A DNA stretch of 64,000 nt from CAVQBC01 sp963848415 (GCA_963848415.1 CAWKDN010000002.1:496001-560000), one strand, 5' to 3'; counted from the first letter of the stretch, positions 1 to 9,151 are shown. Program-made: numbers and translations. Notes: a model not told the origin generated them from the sequence alone.

Positions 1-15
1 GGCCGCTCCGTAGAC

Positions 16-36
16 ACCGGCGGGAACCCCGCCGGT
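16..36. terminator. perfect 9-bp hairpin at left edge
   Basis: Positions 16-24 (ACCGGCGGG) and 28-36 (CCCGCCGGT) are exact reverse complements around a 3-nt loop. There is no T-tract, as is usual for very GC-rich genomes. It may end transcription of a gene lying left of the window. A second inverted repeat (43-49 with 65-71, GGCCAGG/CCTGGCC, 15-nt loop) follows directly. Confidence 0.45.
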
Positions 37-75
37 AAGGGTGGCCAGGTATCGGCCTCGTCGGCCTGGCCCGAG

Positions 76-130
76 GCGGCACAAGTGCAGCATCGCGGCG
101 AACGCACGCTCGGTGCTGAAGAAATGCCGC
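76..130. repeat. 55-nt inverted-repeat unit, copy 1
   Basis: The left arm starts GCGGCACAAGTGCAGCA (76-92) and the right arm ends TGCTGAAGAAATGCCGC (114-130), with 21 nt between. The arms are partly complementary: GCGGCA with TGCCGC, and GCAGCA with TGCTG. The same layout recurs 60 bp downstream (136-190), so this is one of two tandem units and not a chance palindrome. It is non-coding, lying downstream of ispG. It resembles a REP/BIME or a very small MITE; no transposase is nearby. Confidence 0.6.
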
Positions 131-135
131 TCACA

Positions 136-190
136 GCGGCATAACTGCAGCACGGAGCCGGGATCCCGCTCGATGCTGAGGAAATGCCGG
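136..190. repeat. 55-nt inverted-repeat unit, copy 2
   Basis: Same length and outer arms as copy 1: GCGGCATAACTGCAGCA (136-152) and TGCTGAGGAAATGCCGG (174-190). The 21-nt core differs from copy 1 but here contains its own inner palindrome around GGGATCCC (160-167). Conserved arms, a variable core and a 5-nt spacer (131-135) are typical of structured dispersed repeats. I found no further copy in the window. Confidence 0.6.
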
Positions 191-223
191 TTGGCGGCTA
201 CGCCGTCCCGACCCTCCTTCGAT

Positions 224-242
224 GCCGGGGTTCGGCCCCGGC
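224..242 (-). terminator. putative ispG terminator
   Basis: GCCGGGG (224-230) and CCCCGGC (236-242) pair around a TTCGG loop. The hairpin lies 20 nt past the ispG stop in the direction of transcription, a usual place for an intrinsic terminator in a GC-rich genome. No U-tract follows. Confidence 0.5.
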
Positions 243-262
243 AGCACGCCGGGCGGCCCGGC

Positions 263-1555
263 TCAGGCGCGGCTGAACCGCCGGCCCGCGGTCGGCGAGG
301 CGTCCTCGTCGAGCCGCAGCGGGTCGCCGCCGCCGTTGCCGGCCAGCAGCGCCTCGTCGATCGCGTCGGCGTCGGCGCGCGCCTTCTCGGCCTCGAGCTT
401 GGCGAGGCGCTCGGGCGTCAGCTCGCCGGCGTTCTCCTCCTCGATGCGCTGCAGCCACTGCGCGCCCGCCGCCTGCTCGGCGGCGTCGACGTCGATGCGC
501 TTGGTCTTGGCGTACTTGTCGATCTCGCGGAAGAGCTCGTCGACGAGCTGCTCCTGCGGGACCTTCTTGAGCGCCTTGCCGCGCGAGAAGATCAGGCCCT
601 CGTTCTTGGCGCCGGTGATGCCGAAGTCCGCGTGCGAGGCTTCGCCGATGCCGTTGACCGCGCAGCCGAGCACGGCGACCTCGACCGGGTCGGCGTAGGC
701 CTCCAGCCGGCGCTCGATGTCGGCCACCACGGTGTCCATGTCGAACTGCAGGCGCCCGCACGTCGGGCAGGCGATCAGCACCGGGCCGCGCTCGCGCAGC
801 TTGAGCGCCTTGAGGATCTCCCAGCCGACCTTGACCTCCTCCTCCGCGTGGAAGGTGGAGAGCGAGATCCGGATCGTGTCCCCGACGCCGTCGGCCAGCA
901 GCGTGCCGAGCCCGACCGCCGACTTCAGCGAACCCGACCACTTCGTGCCGGCCTCGGTGATCCCGAGGTGCAGCGGGTAGTCGATGCGCTCGCTCAGCGC
1001 GCGGTTGGCGGCGATCGTGTACGGCACGTTGGTCGACTTGATGGAGACCTTGAAGTCCTCGAAGCGGAGTCGCTCCATCAGGGCGACGAACTCGACGGCG
1101 GCCGCGACCAGCGCCTCGACCGGGTTCTCGCGCTCGAGCTCGTGCAGGTGGCGGGGCAGCGAGCCGGAGTTCACGCCGATGCGCATCGGCGTGCCGGCGG
1201 CGCGGGCGCGGTCGGCGACCTCGGCGACCTTCTCGGGCCCGCCGATGTTGCCGGGGTTCAGGCGGATGCAGTGCGCGCCGGCGTCGATCGCCTTCAGCGC
1301 GAGCGTGTGGTTGAAATGGATGTCGGCGATGACCGGGATCGGCGACTCGACCACGATGGTCTTGAGCGCCTCGATGTCCTTGTCGCGCGGGACGGCGACG
1401 CGGACGAGGTCGGCGCCCGCCTCCGCCACGGTGCGGATCTGCGCCATCGTGGCCGCCAGGTTGGCGGTCTCGGTCTTGGTCATGGTCTGGACCGCGACCG
1501 GCGCGCCACCGCCGATCTGCACCCCGCCGACCGTCACGTGTCGCTTCGCAGCCAT
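263..1555 (-). CDS. ispG: 4-hydroxy-3-methylbut-2-enyl diphosphate synthase
   Basis: IspG (GcpE) is the [4Fe-4S] enzyme that reductively converts MEcPP to HMBPP in the MEP isoprenoid pathway. The 430-aa product begins with the family pattern VTVGGVQIGG then VAVQTMTKT. It has the cluster-ligand motif CPTCGR near residue 260 and CAVNGIGE near residue 298, each holding Cys ligands, and a TIM-barrel core. About 60 residues past the usual end are acidic and low in complexity. The ATG at 1555 has no Shine-Dalgarno sequence, but TATCCT sits 9 nt upstream. In many actinobacteria ispG directly follows dxr-rseP; here about 9.6 kb of other genes lies between rseP and ispG. Identity is secure. Confidence 0.97.
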   Translation of the reverse strand: MAAKRHVTVGGVQIGGGAPVAVQTMTKTETANLAATMAQIRTVAEAGADLVRVAVPRDKDIEALKTIVVESPIPVIADIHFNHTLALKAIDAGAHCIRLNPGNIGGPEKVAEVADRARAAGTPMRIGVNSGSLPRHLHELERENPVEALVAAAVEFVALMERLRFEDFKVSIKSTNVPYTIAANRALSERIDYPLHLGITEAGTKWSGSLKSAVGLGTLLADGVGDTIRISLSTFHAEEEVKVGWEILKALKLRERGPVLIACPTCGRLQFDMDTVVADIERRLEAYADPVEVAVLGCAVNGIGEASHADFGITGAKNEGLIFSRGKALKKVPQEQLVDELFREIDKYAKTKRIDVDAAEQAAGAQWLQRIEEENAGELTPERLAKLEAEKARADADAIDEALLAGNGGGDPLRLDEDASPTAGRRFSRA

Positions 1556-1564
1556 GGAAGGACG

Positions 1565-1570
1565 AGGATA
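1565..1570 (-). promoter_or_regulatory. -10-like TATCCT for leaderless ispG
   Basis: Read on the minus strand, TATCCT ends 9 nt before the ispG ATG and no ribosome binding site intervenes. This is the spacing of a leaderless promoter. No good -35 box is visible. Confidence 0.4.
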
Positions 1571-1586
1571 GAAGAGGGTTCGCCGT

Positions 1587-1656
1587 CCGGCGACGTTACG
1601 GTGCGACGCCTGCGGCGCCGCCTCCCGGCGACGTTACCTTCCTCCCGGCGAGGTTA
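1587..1656. repeat. three direct repeats CCGGCGASGTTA upstream of ispG
   Basis: CCGGCGACGTTAC occurs at 1587-1599 and, identically, at 1625-1637. A third copy, CCGGCGAGGTTA, is at 1645-1656. The first lies in the ispG leader and the other two overlap the last codons and stop of the ROK gene. Iterated sites just upstream of a promoter often bind a regulator, but slippage duplication is also possible. Confidence 0.4.
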
Positions 1657-2824
1657 GAAGGAGCGGCCCGCTGCGCAACACGAGCGCTACCGCGCCGAGC
1701 ACCTCGGCGCGCTCGCCCAGGGCGCCCTCGACGACCTGCACGTCCGCCGCGGCCGAGGTGATCGCCCCCATGGCCAGCGACTCGCGCAGCGGGTCCAGCA
1801 GCAGCCCGCCGGCCGCGGCGAGGTCGCCGCCGACGACGATCAGGCGCGGGTTGAAGAGGTTGCAGACCGTCGCGACGGCGGTGCCGATCGAGCGGCCGGC
1901 GTCGGCGATGGCGCGCCGGCAGCCCGCGTCGCCCTCGCGCGCGCGGTCGATCGCCTCGGGCAGCGAGAGGTCTTCGCCGTAGGTCTCGCGCAGCGCGGCC
2001 AGCACCGCCGGCGCGCCCGCGACCGTCTCCAGGCAGCCGCGGTTGCCGCAGCGGCAGATCGGCCCGCCCGGCTCGATCACGGTGTGGCCGAGCTCGCCCG
2101 CGGTGCCGCCCGCGCCCACGTAGGGGCGCCCGTCGATCACGATGCCGCTGCCGATCCCGGTCGCGAGCTTGAGATAGGCCATGTGGTCGGCGCCGCGGCC
2201 GGCCCCCCACATCCACTCGCCCAGCGCACCGAGGTTGGCGTCGTTCTCGACCTCGACGGCGAGGCCGAGCGCCGACTGGACGGCCTCCGCCGCGCGCACG
2301 CCGACCCACCCCGGCAGGATCGTCGAGTCCCCCAGCTCGCCCGAGGGCCGGTGGACCGGGCCCGGGAGCCCCATCCCGGCGCCGACGACCTCGCGGCGCT
2401 CGGCGCCTGCCTCGGCGAGCACCTCGTCGACCATCGGCACCGCCAGCGCGATCGCCTCCGCGGCCGGCAGGTCGGCGTCCAGCGCGCGGTGGCGCTCGGC
2501 CAGCAGGCGGTGGGCGAGGTCGGCCAGGGCGACCCGCAGGTGGCGCTTGCCGAAGTCGATCCCGAGCGCGACGCCCGCGCCGCGGTCGAGCGCGATCAGG
2601 ACCGGCGGGCGGCCGAGCACCGGCGCGCGGTCGCCGCGCGAGAGCTCGCGCGCGCCGGCCGGCTCGACGACCAGGCCCTCGGCCTGCAGCTCGCTGACGG
2701 CGGCCGACACGGTCGACGGGGCCAGCGCGGCCCGGCGGGCCAGCTCGGCACGCGAGACGGCGCCGGCCTCGGCGAGCACGCCGAAGACCCGGGCACGTGC
2801 GTCGAGCCGCGGTTTCGTCGCCAT
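1634..2824 (-). CDS. ROK-family transcriptional repressor (XylR/NagC type)
   Basis: This 396-aa protein has an N-terminal winged helix (about residues 5-60, with ELARRAALAPSTVSAAVSEL as recognition region) followed by a ROK sugar-kinase-like domain (about 85-390). The ROK domain shows GIDFGKRHLRVALAD, an ATP-binding-like DFG region, and the zinc site CRCGNRGCLE. Such proteins repress sugar-uptake operons until the sugar binds. It diverges from a xylose-type ABC transporter, so it is probably its regulator. The ATG at 2824 is preferred because TACTGT lies 7 nt upstream inside a palindrome; an AAGGAG 23 nt upstream is too far away to serve this start. An alternative start at 2878 would run through the operator. 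Confidence 0.88.
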   Translation of the reverse strand: MATKPRLDARARVFGVLAEAGAVSRAELARRAALAPSTVSAAVSELQAEGLVVEPAGARELSRGDRAPVLGRPPVLIALDRGAGVALGIDFGKRHLRVALADLAHRLLAERHRALDADLPAAEAIALAVPMVDEVLAEAGAERREVVGAGMGLPGPVHRPSGELGDSTILPGWVGVRAAEAVQSALGLAVEVENDANLGALGEWMWGAGRGADHMAYLKLATGIGSGIVIDGRPYVGAGGTAGELGHTVIEPGGPICRCGNRGCLETVAGAPAVLAALRETYGEDLSLPEAIDRAREGDAGCRRAIADAGRSIGTAVATVCNLFNPRLIVVGGDLAAAGGLLLDPLRESLAMGAITSAAADVQVVEGALGERAEVLGAVALVLRSGPLLLTSPGGR

Positions 2825-2827
2825 GCT

Positions 2828-2842
2828 TTCGACAGTATCGAA
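2828..2842. promoter_or_regulatory. candidate ROK operator TTCGA-N5-TCGAA
   Basis: TTCGACAGTATCGAA has perfect 5-bp arms. It overlaps the -10-like TACTGT of the ROK gene (2832-2837, minus strand) and ends 12 nt before the -35 of the xyl promoter. One bound repressor could therefore control both divergent units. Mlc/NagC-type ROK proteins bind related TTCG-rich palindromes. Confidence 0.5.
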
Positions 2843-2854
2843 TGAAGCTCCTTC

Positions 2855-2883
2855 TTGACAGGGTGAATGAGGTCGCACATACT
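2855..2883 (+). promoter_or_regulatory. sigma70-like promoter of the xyl operon
   Basis: A perfect -35 TTGACA (2855-2860) is followed by exactly 17 nt and then CATACT (2878-2883), a 4/6 match to TATAAT. It faces xylF, giving a leader of about 150 nt that ends in the AGGAGGG ribosome binding site at 3031-3037. Confidence 0.7.
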
Positions 2884-3042
2884 TCGGAACCGCAGGAAAG
2901 GGTCGAGTCCGACGTCAAGGAACTCGGCGACGCTGGAGGACATGGCGGCGCTTGACGCGAAGTGGCCTTCGCGAGAAGGTCGGGCCGGGCAGCCGCCCGT
3001 CGCACAGCGACTGAAACGACGCATCCCCCGAGGAGGGAGCAC

Positions 3043-4155
3043 ATGAAGAGGATCTCCACCCAGCACGCGCTCGCGGCGGTTGCCGTGACCGCGCTGGTCG
3101 GGCTCGCCGGTTGCGGCGGTGACGACGAAGGCTCGGGCAGCGGCGACGCCGCCGAGTCCAGCGGCGGCCAGAAGATCGCGCTGCTGCTGCCGGAGTCGAA
3201 GACCGCCCGCTACGAGTCCCAGGACCGCCCGAACTTCGAGCGCAAGGTCAAGGAGCTCTGCGCGGACTGCCAGATCATCTACTCCAACGCCGACCAGGAC
3301 GCGGCCAAGCAGCAGCAGCAGGCCGAGGCCGCCATCACCAACGGCGCCAACGTGCTCGTGCTCGACCCGGTGGACTCCGCCTCGGCGGCCCCGATCGTCA
3401 CGCGCGCCAAGCAGTCGGACATCCCGGTCATCTCCTATGACCGCCTGATCACCGACGCCGACATCGACTACTACGTCTCCTTCGACAACGAGAAGGTCGG
3501 CCAGCTGCAGGGCCAGGCGCTCGTCGAGAAGCTCGGCGACGGCGCGAAGGGCAAGTCGATCGTGATGATCAACGGCGCCCCGACCGACAACAACGCCAAG
3601 CTCTTCAAGCAGGGCGCGCACTCGGTCATCGACTCCAGCGGCATCAAGGTCGCCAAGGAGTACGACACGCCCGACTGGAGCCCCGACAAGGCCCAGCAGG
3701 AGATGGAGCAGGCGATCACGGCCGTCGGCGAGAGCGGCTTCGTCGGCGTCTACGCCGCCAACGACGGCACCGCAGGCGGCGCCATCGCCGCCATGAAGGG
3801 CAACGGCATCGCCCCCGACAGCCGCCCGACCACCGGGCAGGACGCCGAGCTCGCCGCCATCCAGCGGATCCTCGACGGCGAGCAGTACATGACCGTCTAC
3901 AAGGCGATCATCCCCGAGGCCGAGGCCAGCGCCGAGCTCGCCGTCGCCCTCGCCCAGAAGAAGCAGCCGCCGAGCGGCCTGGTCAACGGCAAGGTCGACA
4001 ACGGCATGAAGCAGGTGCCGTCGGTCCTGCTCGAGCCGGTCGCGGTCACCAAGGAGAACGTGGCGGACACGATCATCAAGGACGGCTTCTGGAAGTCCTC
4101 CGAGCTGTGCACCGGCAAGTACGCCGAGGCGTGCGCGTCGGCGGGGATCAACTGA
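3043..4155 (+). CDS. xylF: D-xylose-type ABC transporter substrate-binding lipoprotein
   Basis: This 370-aa protein starts with a lipoprotein signal peptide ending in the lipobox LAGC (Cys about residue 24), followed by a Gly/Ser/Asp linker. The periplasmic-binding fold matches XylF closely: the ISYDRLITDADIDYYVSFDN region, NGAPTDNNAKLFKQGA, the ANDGTAGGAI hinge segment and TGQDAELAAIQRI. The ATG at 3043 has a strong AGGAGGG 5 nt upstream. It is the first gene of a three-gene operon (binding protein, ATPase, permease) and probably captures xylose or a related pentose at the cell surface. No xylA or xylB is nearby, so the imported sugar must be catabolised by genes elsewhere. Confidence 0.93.
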   Translation: MKRISTQHALAAVAVTALVGLAGCGGDDEGSGSGDAAESSGGQKIALLLPESKTARYESQDRPNFERKVKELCADCQIIYSNADQDAAKQQQQAEAAITNGANVLVLDPVDSASAAPIVTRAKQSDIPVISYDRLITDADIDYYVSFDNEKVGQLQGQALVEKLGDGAKGKSIVMINGAPTDNNAKLFKQGAHSVIDSSGIKVAKEYDTPDWSPDKAQQEMEQAITAVGESGFVGVYAANDGTAGGAIAAMKGNGIAPDSRPTTGQDAELAAIQRILDGEQYMTVYKAIIPEAEASAELAVALAQKKQPPSGLVNGKVDNGMKQVPSVLLEPVAVTKENVADTIIKDGFWKSSELCTGKYAEACASAGIN

Positions 4156-4160
4156 TCGAC

Positions 4161-4978
<818 letters not shown>

Positions 4979-4982
<4 letters not shown>

Positions 4983-6202
4983 GCACCACGACGCCCGAGG
5001 CGGTCGCGGCCCCCGTCGACGAGGACGAGCCCCGCGTCAGCCTGCGCCAGGCGCTGCGCAAGCTCTCCCAGGGCGAGCTCGGCTCGGTCCGCGTCCTGGT
5101 CGTGCTGGCGCTGATCTGGACGATCTTCGCCATCGCCAACGACCGCTTCCTCACCGCGGTCAACCTCACGAACCTGACGCTGCAGATCGCCGCCGTCGGC
5201 ACGATCTCGATCGGCGTCGTGCTCGTGCTGCTGCTGGGCGAGATCGACCTCTCGGTCGGCGTCGTCAGCGGCCTCGCGGGCGCCGTGATGGCCACCCTGT
5301 CGGTCAAGGAGGGCCTCGGCCCGATCCCGGCGATCCTCGGCGGGCTAGCGACCGGCGCGCTGATCGGCCTCTTCCAGGGCACAGTGATCACCCGCATCGG
5401 GGTGCCGTCGTTCGTCGTGACGCTGGCCGGCTTCCTCGGCTGGACGGGCGCGTTGCTGCTGGTTCTGGGCGACACGGGCACGATCAACCTCACCGACCCG
5501 GGCATCACGAACCTGACCGGCACGTTCCTGTCGCCCTTCGCCGGCTGGATCGTGGCGGTGGCGTGCGTGGCCGCGATCGCGGTCGCGGCGCTGGTCGAGC
5601 GCCGGCGGCGGCTCGCCCACGGCCTGGAGGCCGAGAACCTCGGCGTGCTCGGGCTGCGGGTCGGCGCCTCGGCGGCGGCGATCTTCATCGCCACTGCGAT
5701 CGTCAACTCCGACCGCGGCGTCCCGCTCGCGCTGCTGATCCTGGTGGCGCTGGTGGTGGCGTTCAGCGCGCTGACCACCAAGACGACCTTCGGGCGCCAC
5801 ATCTACGCCGTCGGCGGCAACGCCGAGGCGGCACGGCGCGCGGGCATCCGCGTCGCGCGGGTGCGCACGATCGTCTTCGTGCTGGCCTCCACGCTGGCGG
5901 CAGCCGGCGGCATCCTCGCCGCCTCGCGGCTGCTGGCGGTCAACCAGAGCTCTGGCAGCGGCGACCTGCTGCTGCTGGCCATCGCCGGCCCGGTGATCGC
6001 GGGCGTGAGCCTGTTCGGCGGCCGCGGCTCGGTGTGGGCCGCGCTGCTCGGCGCGATGGTGATCGGGTCGATCTCCAACGGCATGGACCTGCTCGGCCTC
6101 GAGTCCTCGGTGAAGTTCCTGATCACCGGCGGTGTCCTGCTGGCCGCGGTCTCGCTCGACGCGATCACCCGCCGCCAGCGGATGGCGGGCGGGAGACTGT
6201 GA
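4979..6202 (+). CDS. xylH: sugar ABC transporter permease (XylH-like)
   Basis: A 407-aa inner-membrane permease of the BPD_transp_2 (ribose/xylose) family. A hydrophilic N-terminus of about 40 residues is followed by roughly ten hydrophobic helices. Family motifs include VLLLGEIDLSVGVVSGLAGA and, near the C-terminus, YAVGGNAEAARRAGI, the cytoplasmic loop that meets the ATPase. LFGGRGSVWAALLGAMVIG is also typical. The ATG overlaps the ATPase stop by 4 nt, so the two are translationally coupled. A 13-bp perfect hairpin follows immediately. Confidence 0.9.
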
Positions 6203-6208
6203 GCTGCG

Positions 6209-6237
6209 GGGAGGCGGCGGCGTGGCCGCCGCCTCCC
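6209..6237. terminator. bidirectional terminator, 13-bp perfect stem
   Basis: GGGAGGCGGCGGC (6209-6221) and GCCGCCGCCTCCC (6225-6237) pair perfectly around a 3-nt GTG loop. It sits between the convergent permease and acyl-CoA ligase genes and can serve both. Confidence 0.75.
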
Positions 6238-6247
6238 GCCGCGCTCG

Positions 6248-8053
6248 CTAGCTCGTCTCGTCGTAGAGCGCCTCGATCTCCGCGGCGTACTTGGCGGAGA
6301 TCGGCTTGCGCTTGAGCTTCATGGTGGGGGTCAGCTCCTCTCCCCCCGGCGCCCAGTCGCCGGGCACGAGGTGGAAGCGCTTGACCTGCTCGGGACGCGA
6401 GAGGCGGGCGTTGGCGGTGTCGACGCCGGCCTGCACCGCCGCCACCATCGCCGGCTCGGCCGCGAGCGCCGCGAGCCCCTCGGCCTGGACGCCGTGCTGC
6501 GCCGCGAAGGCCGGGCCGAAGTCGGCGTCCAGGACGATCAGCGCGACGTTGTAGGGCCGCCCGTCGCCGACGCAGCAGACCTGGCCGATCAGCGGGCTCG
6601 CGCCCTTGAGCGTCGCCTCGATGTTGGCCGGTGACATGTTCTTGCCGCCCGCGCCGATGATCAGCTCCTTCTTGCGGTCGACGATGCTCACGTAGCCGTC
6701 GGAGTCGATCTCGGCGATGTCGCCGGTGTGCAGCCAGCCGTCGGCGTCGAGCGCCTCCCCGGTCTGCTCGGGCAGGTTGCGATAGCCGGTCATCACCACC
6801 TCGGAGCGGACCAGCAGCTCGCCGTCGGAGGCGAGCCTGACCTCGACGCCCGGCGACGGCGGGCCGACGGTGCCGATCTTCACGGCCCCCGGCGGGTTCA
6901 CGCAGCCGGCGCCGCAGGTCTCCGACATGCCCCACAGCTCGGCGAGCTCGACGCCGATGGCGTTGAAGAAGACCAGCACCTCGCGCGGCGTGGGGGCGGC
7001 GCCGACGTTGACCGCGGCGGCCTCGTCGAGCCCGAGCCGGGCCCGCAGCGGCGCGAACATCTTCTCCTCGGCCAGCGCGACGGCGGCGGCCAGCTCGGCC
7101 GGGACCCGCTCGCCGGCCTGTTCGAGCTCGACCTTGCGCACCGCGGCGGCGATCGCCGCCTGGGCCTGCGCGCGCTCGGCCTCCGGCTGGCCGGCCATCA
7201 TCGCCTCCAGCCCCGCCTTGAGCTTCTCCCAGATGCGCGGCACCGCGAAGAACCAGTTCGGGCGCACCTCGGGCAGGCAGGCGAGCACCTGGCGCGGGTC
7301 GGGGCAGCTCGTGATCGTCATGCCGTAGACGATCGGCAGGTAGTGGTGGGCGGCGCGCTCGGCGATGTGGGCGGCCGGCAGCCAGGAGATGACGCGCGAG
7401 CCCTCGGGGAAGGCGACGCGGTCGCGGATCGAGCTGACCGCGGCCACCAGGTTGCGGTGGGCCAGCTGGACGCCCTTCGGCGGGCCGGTGGTGCCGGAGG
7501 TGTAGATCAGCGTGAGCAGGTCGTCCGGGCCGACGGCGCGCCAGCTCGCCTCGGCGTCGAAGGCGGGGTCGGCGCCCTCGACGGCGTCCCAGGCCAGCGT
7601 GCCCTCGCCCTGCTCGCCCTCGAGCACGATCAGGTGCTCGAGCCCGGTGAGCTCGGTGCGGGCGGCCTGGAAGGCGTCCACGAAGGCCGCCTCGACGATC
7701 GCCACGCGTGCGCGGGCGTCACCGACGACGTAGGCGATCTGCTCCGGTGTCGAGGTCGCGTAGATGGAGAACGGCGTGGCCCCGAGCGTCATCGCCGCGA
7801 GGTCGGCGAGGTGGAACTCGGGCCGGTTGGTGAGCATGATGGCCACCGTGTCGCCGCGCCCGACGCCGAGCCCCGCGAGCCCGCCCGCGAAGGCGTCGAC
7901 GCGGTCGCGCAGCTCGCCCCAGGTCAGCGAGACACTGTCGTCGCGCGTGCGCACCGCCACGCGGTCCGGATTGCGCTCCACGGTGATGCGAAACGCCTCC
8001 GCGATCGTGGCCGCGTCCAGCGCGCTCTCGCCGGGCACCTTCAGACCCGTCAT
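6248..8053 (-). CDS. long-chain acyl-CoA synthetase (AMP-binding)
   Basis: A 601-aa ANL-superfamily ligase that activates a fatty acid to acyl-AMP and then acyl-CoA. The P-loop-like motif LIYTSGTTGPPKGV is near residue 180, followed by the A5-type region LWGMSETCG, GWLHTGDIAEID, and DRKKELIIGAGGKNMSPANIE with the hinge and catalytic region. The C-terminal KRKPISAKYAAEIEALY corresponds to the catalytic-Lys end of FadD15-type enzymes. The ATG at 8053 has GGAG 6 nt upstream. It is monocistronic and divergent from a winged-helix gene. The exact chain length is not predictable from sequence. Confidence 0.93.
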   Translation of the reverse strand: MTGLKVPGESALDAATIAEAFRITVERNPDRVAVRTRDDSVSLTWGELRDRVDAFAGGLAGLGVGRGDTVAIMLTNRPEFHLADLAAMTLGATPFSIYATSTPEQIAYVVGDARARVAIVEAAFVDAFQAARTELTGLEHLIVLEGEQGEGTLAWDAVEGADPAFDAEASWRAVGPDDLLTLIYTSGTTGPPKGVQLAHRNLVAAVSSIRDRVAFPEGSRVISWLPAAHIAERAAHHYLPIVYGMTITSCPDPRQVLACLPEVRPNWFFAVPRIWEKLKAGLEAMMAGQPEAERAQAQAAIAAAVRKVELEQAGERVPAELAAAVALAEEKMFAPLRARLGLDEAAAVNVGAAPTPREVLVFFNAIGVELAELWGMSETCGAGCVNPPGAVKIGTVGPPSPGVEVRLASDGELLVRSEVVMTGYRNLPEQTGEALDADGWLHTGDIAEIDSDGYVSIVDRKKELIIGAGGKNMSPANIEATLKGASPLIGQVCCVGDGRPYNVALIVLDADFGPAFAAQHGVQAEGLAALAAEPAMVAAVQAGVDTANARLSRPEQVKRFHLVPGDWAPGGEELTPTMKLKRKPISAKYAAEIEALYDETS

Positions 8054-8107
8054 CTCCGCTCCCTTCGTCGCCGTTCCCGGCGCGGACGCTACCCGACCGC
8101 CGGCCCG

Positions 8108-9118
8108 ATGAGCGTCGGCGCGCGACGGGCGCGGCTGCGCGCCCAGCGGCTCGCCGACGTGCCGCCCGCCGACCCGGTCGAGGTCGCGCGAGCGCTGGTC
8201 GGCGTGCAGGCGCAGGACCGCCCGGCCGGCCTGCTCGCGCTGGCGGCACGCGGGGCGACGGGAACCGCTGCCGACGCCGAACTGGCGCTGGCCGGCGGCG
8301 GCCTCGTGCGGACGTGGGCGATGCGCGGCACGCTGCACCTGATCGCGGCGGAGGACCTCGGCCTGATGCTCGCGATCTACGGCGGGCTCGCGCTGCGCCG
8401 GGGGGCGCGGCGGCTGGCGCAGCTCGGGCTGGCGCCGGAGCTCGCCGAGCGCAGCACCGCGGAGGCAGGCCGGCTGCTGGCTGAGCGCGGGCCGCTGACC
8501 CGCCACGAGCTGGCCGAGGCGCTGCGGCGGCGGGGCGTGGCGGTCGGTGACGGCCAGGCGCCGGTCCACGTCGTGGCGCGGGCGGCCGCCGCCGGGGTGC
8601 TCGTGGAGGCCGGGACCCGCGACGGCGAGCCGATCTACGGTTCCGCGCCTCGGGTGCGGCGGCCCGCGCGCGACGCCGCGCTGGTCGAGCTGGCGCGCCG
8701 CTACGCGGCCGCCCACCATCCGGCGGATGCAGCCGACTTCGCCCGCTGGTCGGGCCTGCCGGCGGGCGACGTGCGGCACGGTTGGGCAGCCGTCGCGAAC
8801 CCGCCGGCGGACGCCGGCGAGCGCGGCGGCGTCCGCCTGCTGCCCGCCTTCGACGAGTGGCTGCTCGGCTGGGCGGACCGCTCACCGGTCCTGCCCGCGG
8901 CACACGTCCGGCGGGTCGTGCCCGGTGGCGGCATCATCCGGCCCGTCGCGATCGACGACGGCCGCGCCTTCGCGACCTGGCGGCTCGACCGGGCCGCCGG
9001 CACGGTCGAGCTCGCTCCGCTGCGTCGGGTGACCGCCGCCCAGCGGGCAGGCGTCACCGCGGAGGCCGCCCGCATCGGCGCGTTCCTCGAGCTCGCGCTC
9101 GGGACTCGCCTCTCCTGA
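8108..9118 (+). CDS. winged-helix DNA-binding protein, AlkZ/YcaQ-like (HTH_42)
   Basis: This 336-aa protein belongs to the HTH_42 family, whose members AlkZ and YcaQ are glycosylases that unhook alkylated or crosslinked bases. The diagnostic motif is VRTWAMRGTLHLI near residue 68. It is followed by three winged-helix repeats and a C-terminal beta domain (GGIIRPVAIDDGRAFATWR). AlkZ proteins carry a catalytic QxQ motif in a beta strand; I cannot place it confidently here, so enzymatic activity is uncertain. It diverges from the acyl-CoA ligase with a 54-nt gap. The ATG at 8108 is the first good start. Confidence 0.82.
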   Translation: MSVGARRARLRAQRLADVPPADPVEVARALVGVQAQDRPAGLLALAARGATGTAADAELALAGGGLVRTWAMRGTLHLIAAEDLGLMLAIYGGLALRRGARRLAQLGLAPELAERSTAEAGRLLAERGPLTRHELAEALRRRGVAVGDGQAPVHVVARAAAAGVLVEAGTRDGEPIYGSAPRVRRPARDAALVELARRYAAAHHPADAADFARWSGLPAGDVRHGWAAVANPPADAGERGGVRLLPAFDEWLLGWADRSPVLPAAHVRRVVPGGGIIRPVAIDDGRAFATWRLDRAAGTVELAPLRRVTAAQRAGVTAEAARIGAFLELALGTRLS

Positions 9119-9130
9119 CGTAACTGCGTC

Positions 9131-9151
9131 CACGGTACGTGTCGTACCGTG
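9131..9151. promoter_or_regulatory. 21-bp perfect inverted repeat, candidate operator
   Basis: CACGGTACG (9131-9139) and CGTACCGTG (9143-9151) are exact reverse complements around TGT. The arms are less GC-rich than the terminators in this window. The site lies 12 nt after the winged-helix gene and just upstream of a toxin-like remnant. A TetR-like or antitoxin operator is the likeliest reading; a weak terminator is the alternative. Confidence 0.5.

Noticed and set aside
41..1657. 538-codon plus-strand frame opposite ispG
   Set aside because: It is an antisense shadow of ispG, caused by GC-rich codon structure; its product is Arg/Gly/Ala-rich with no domain.
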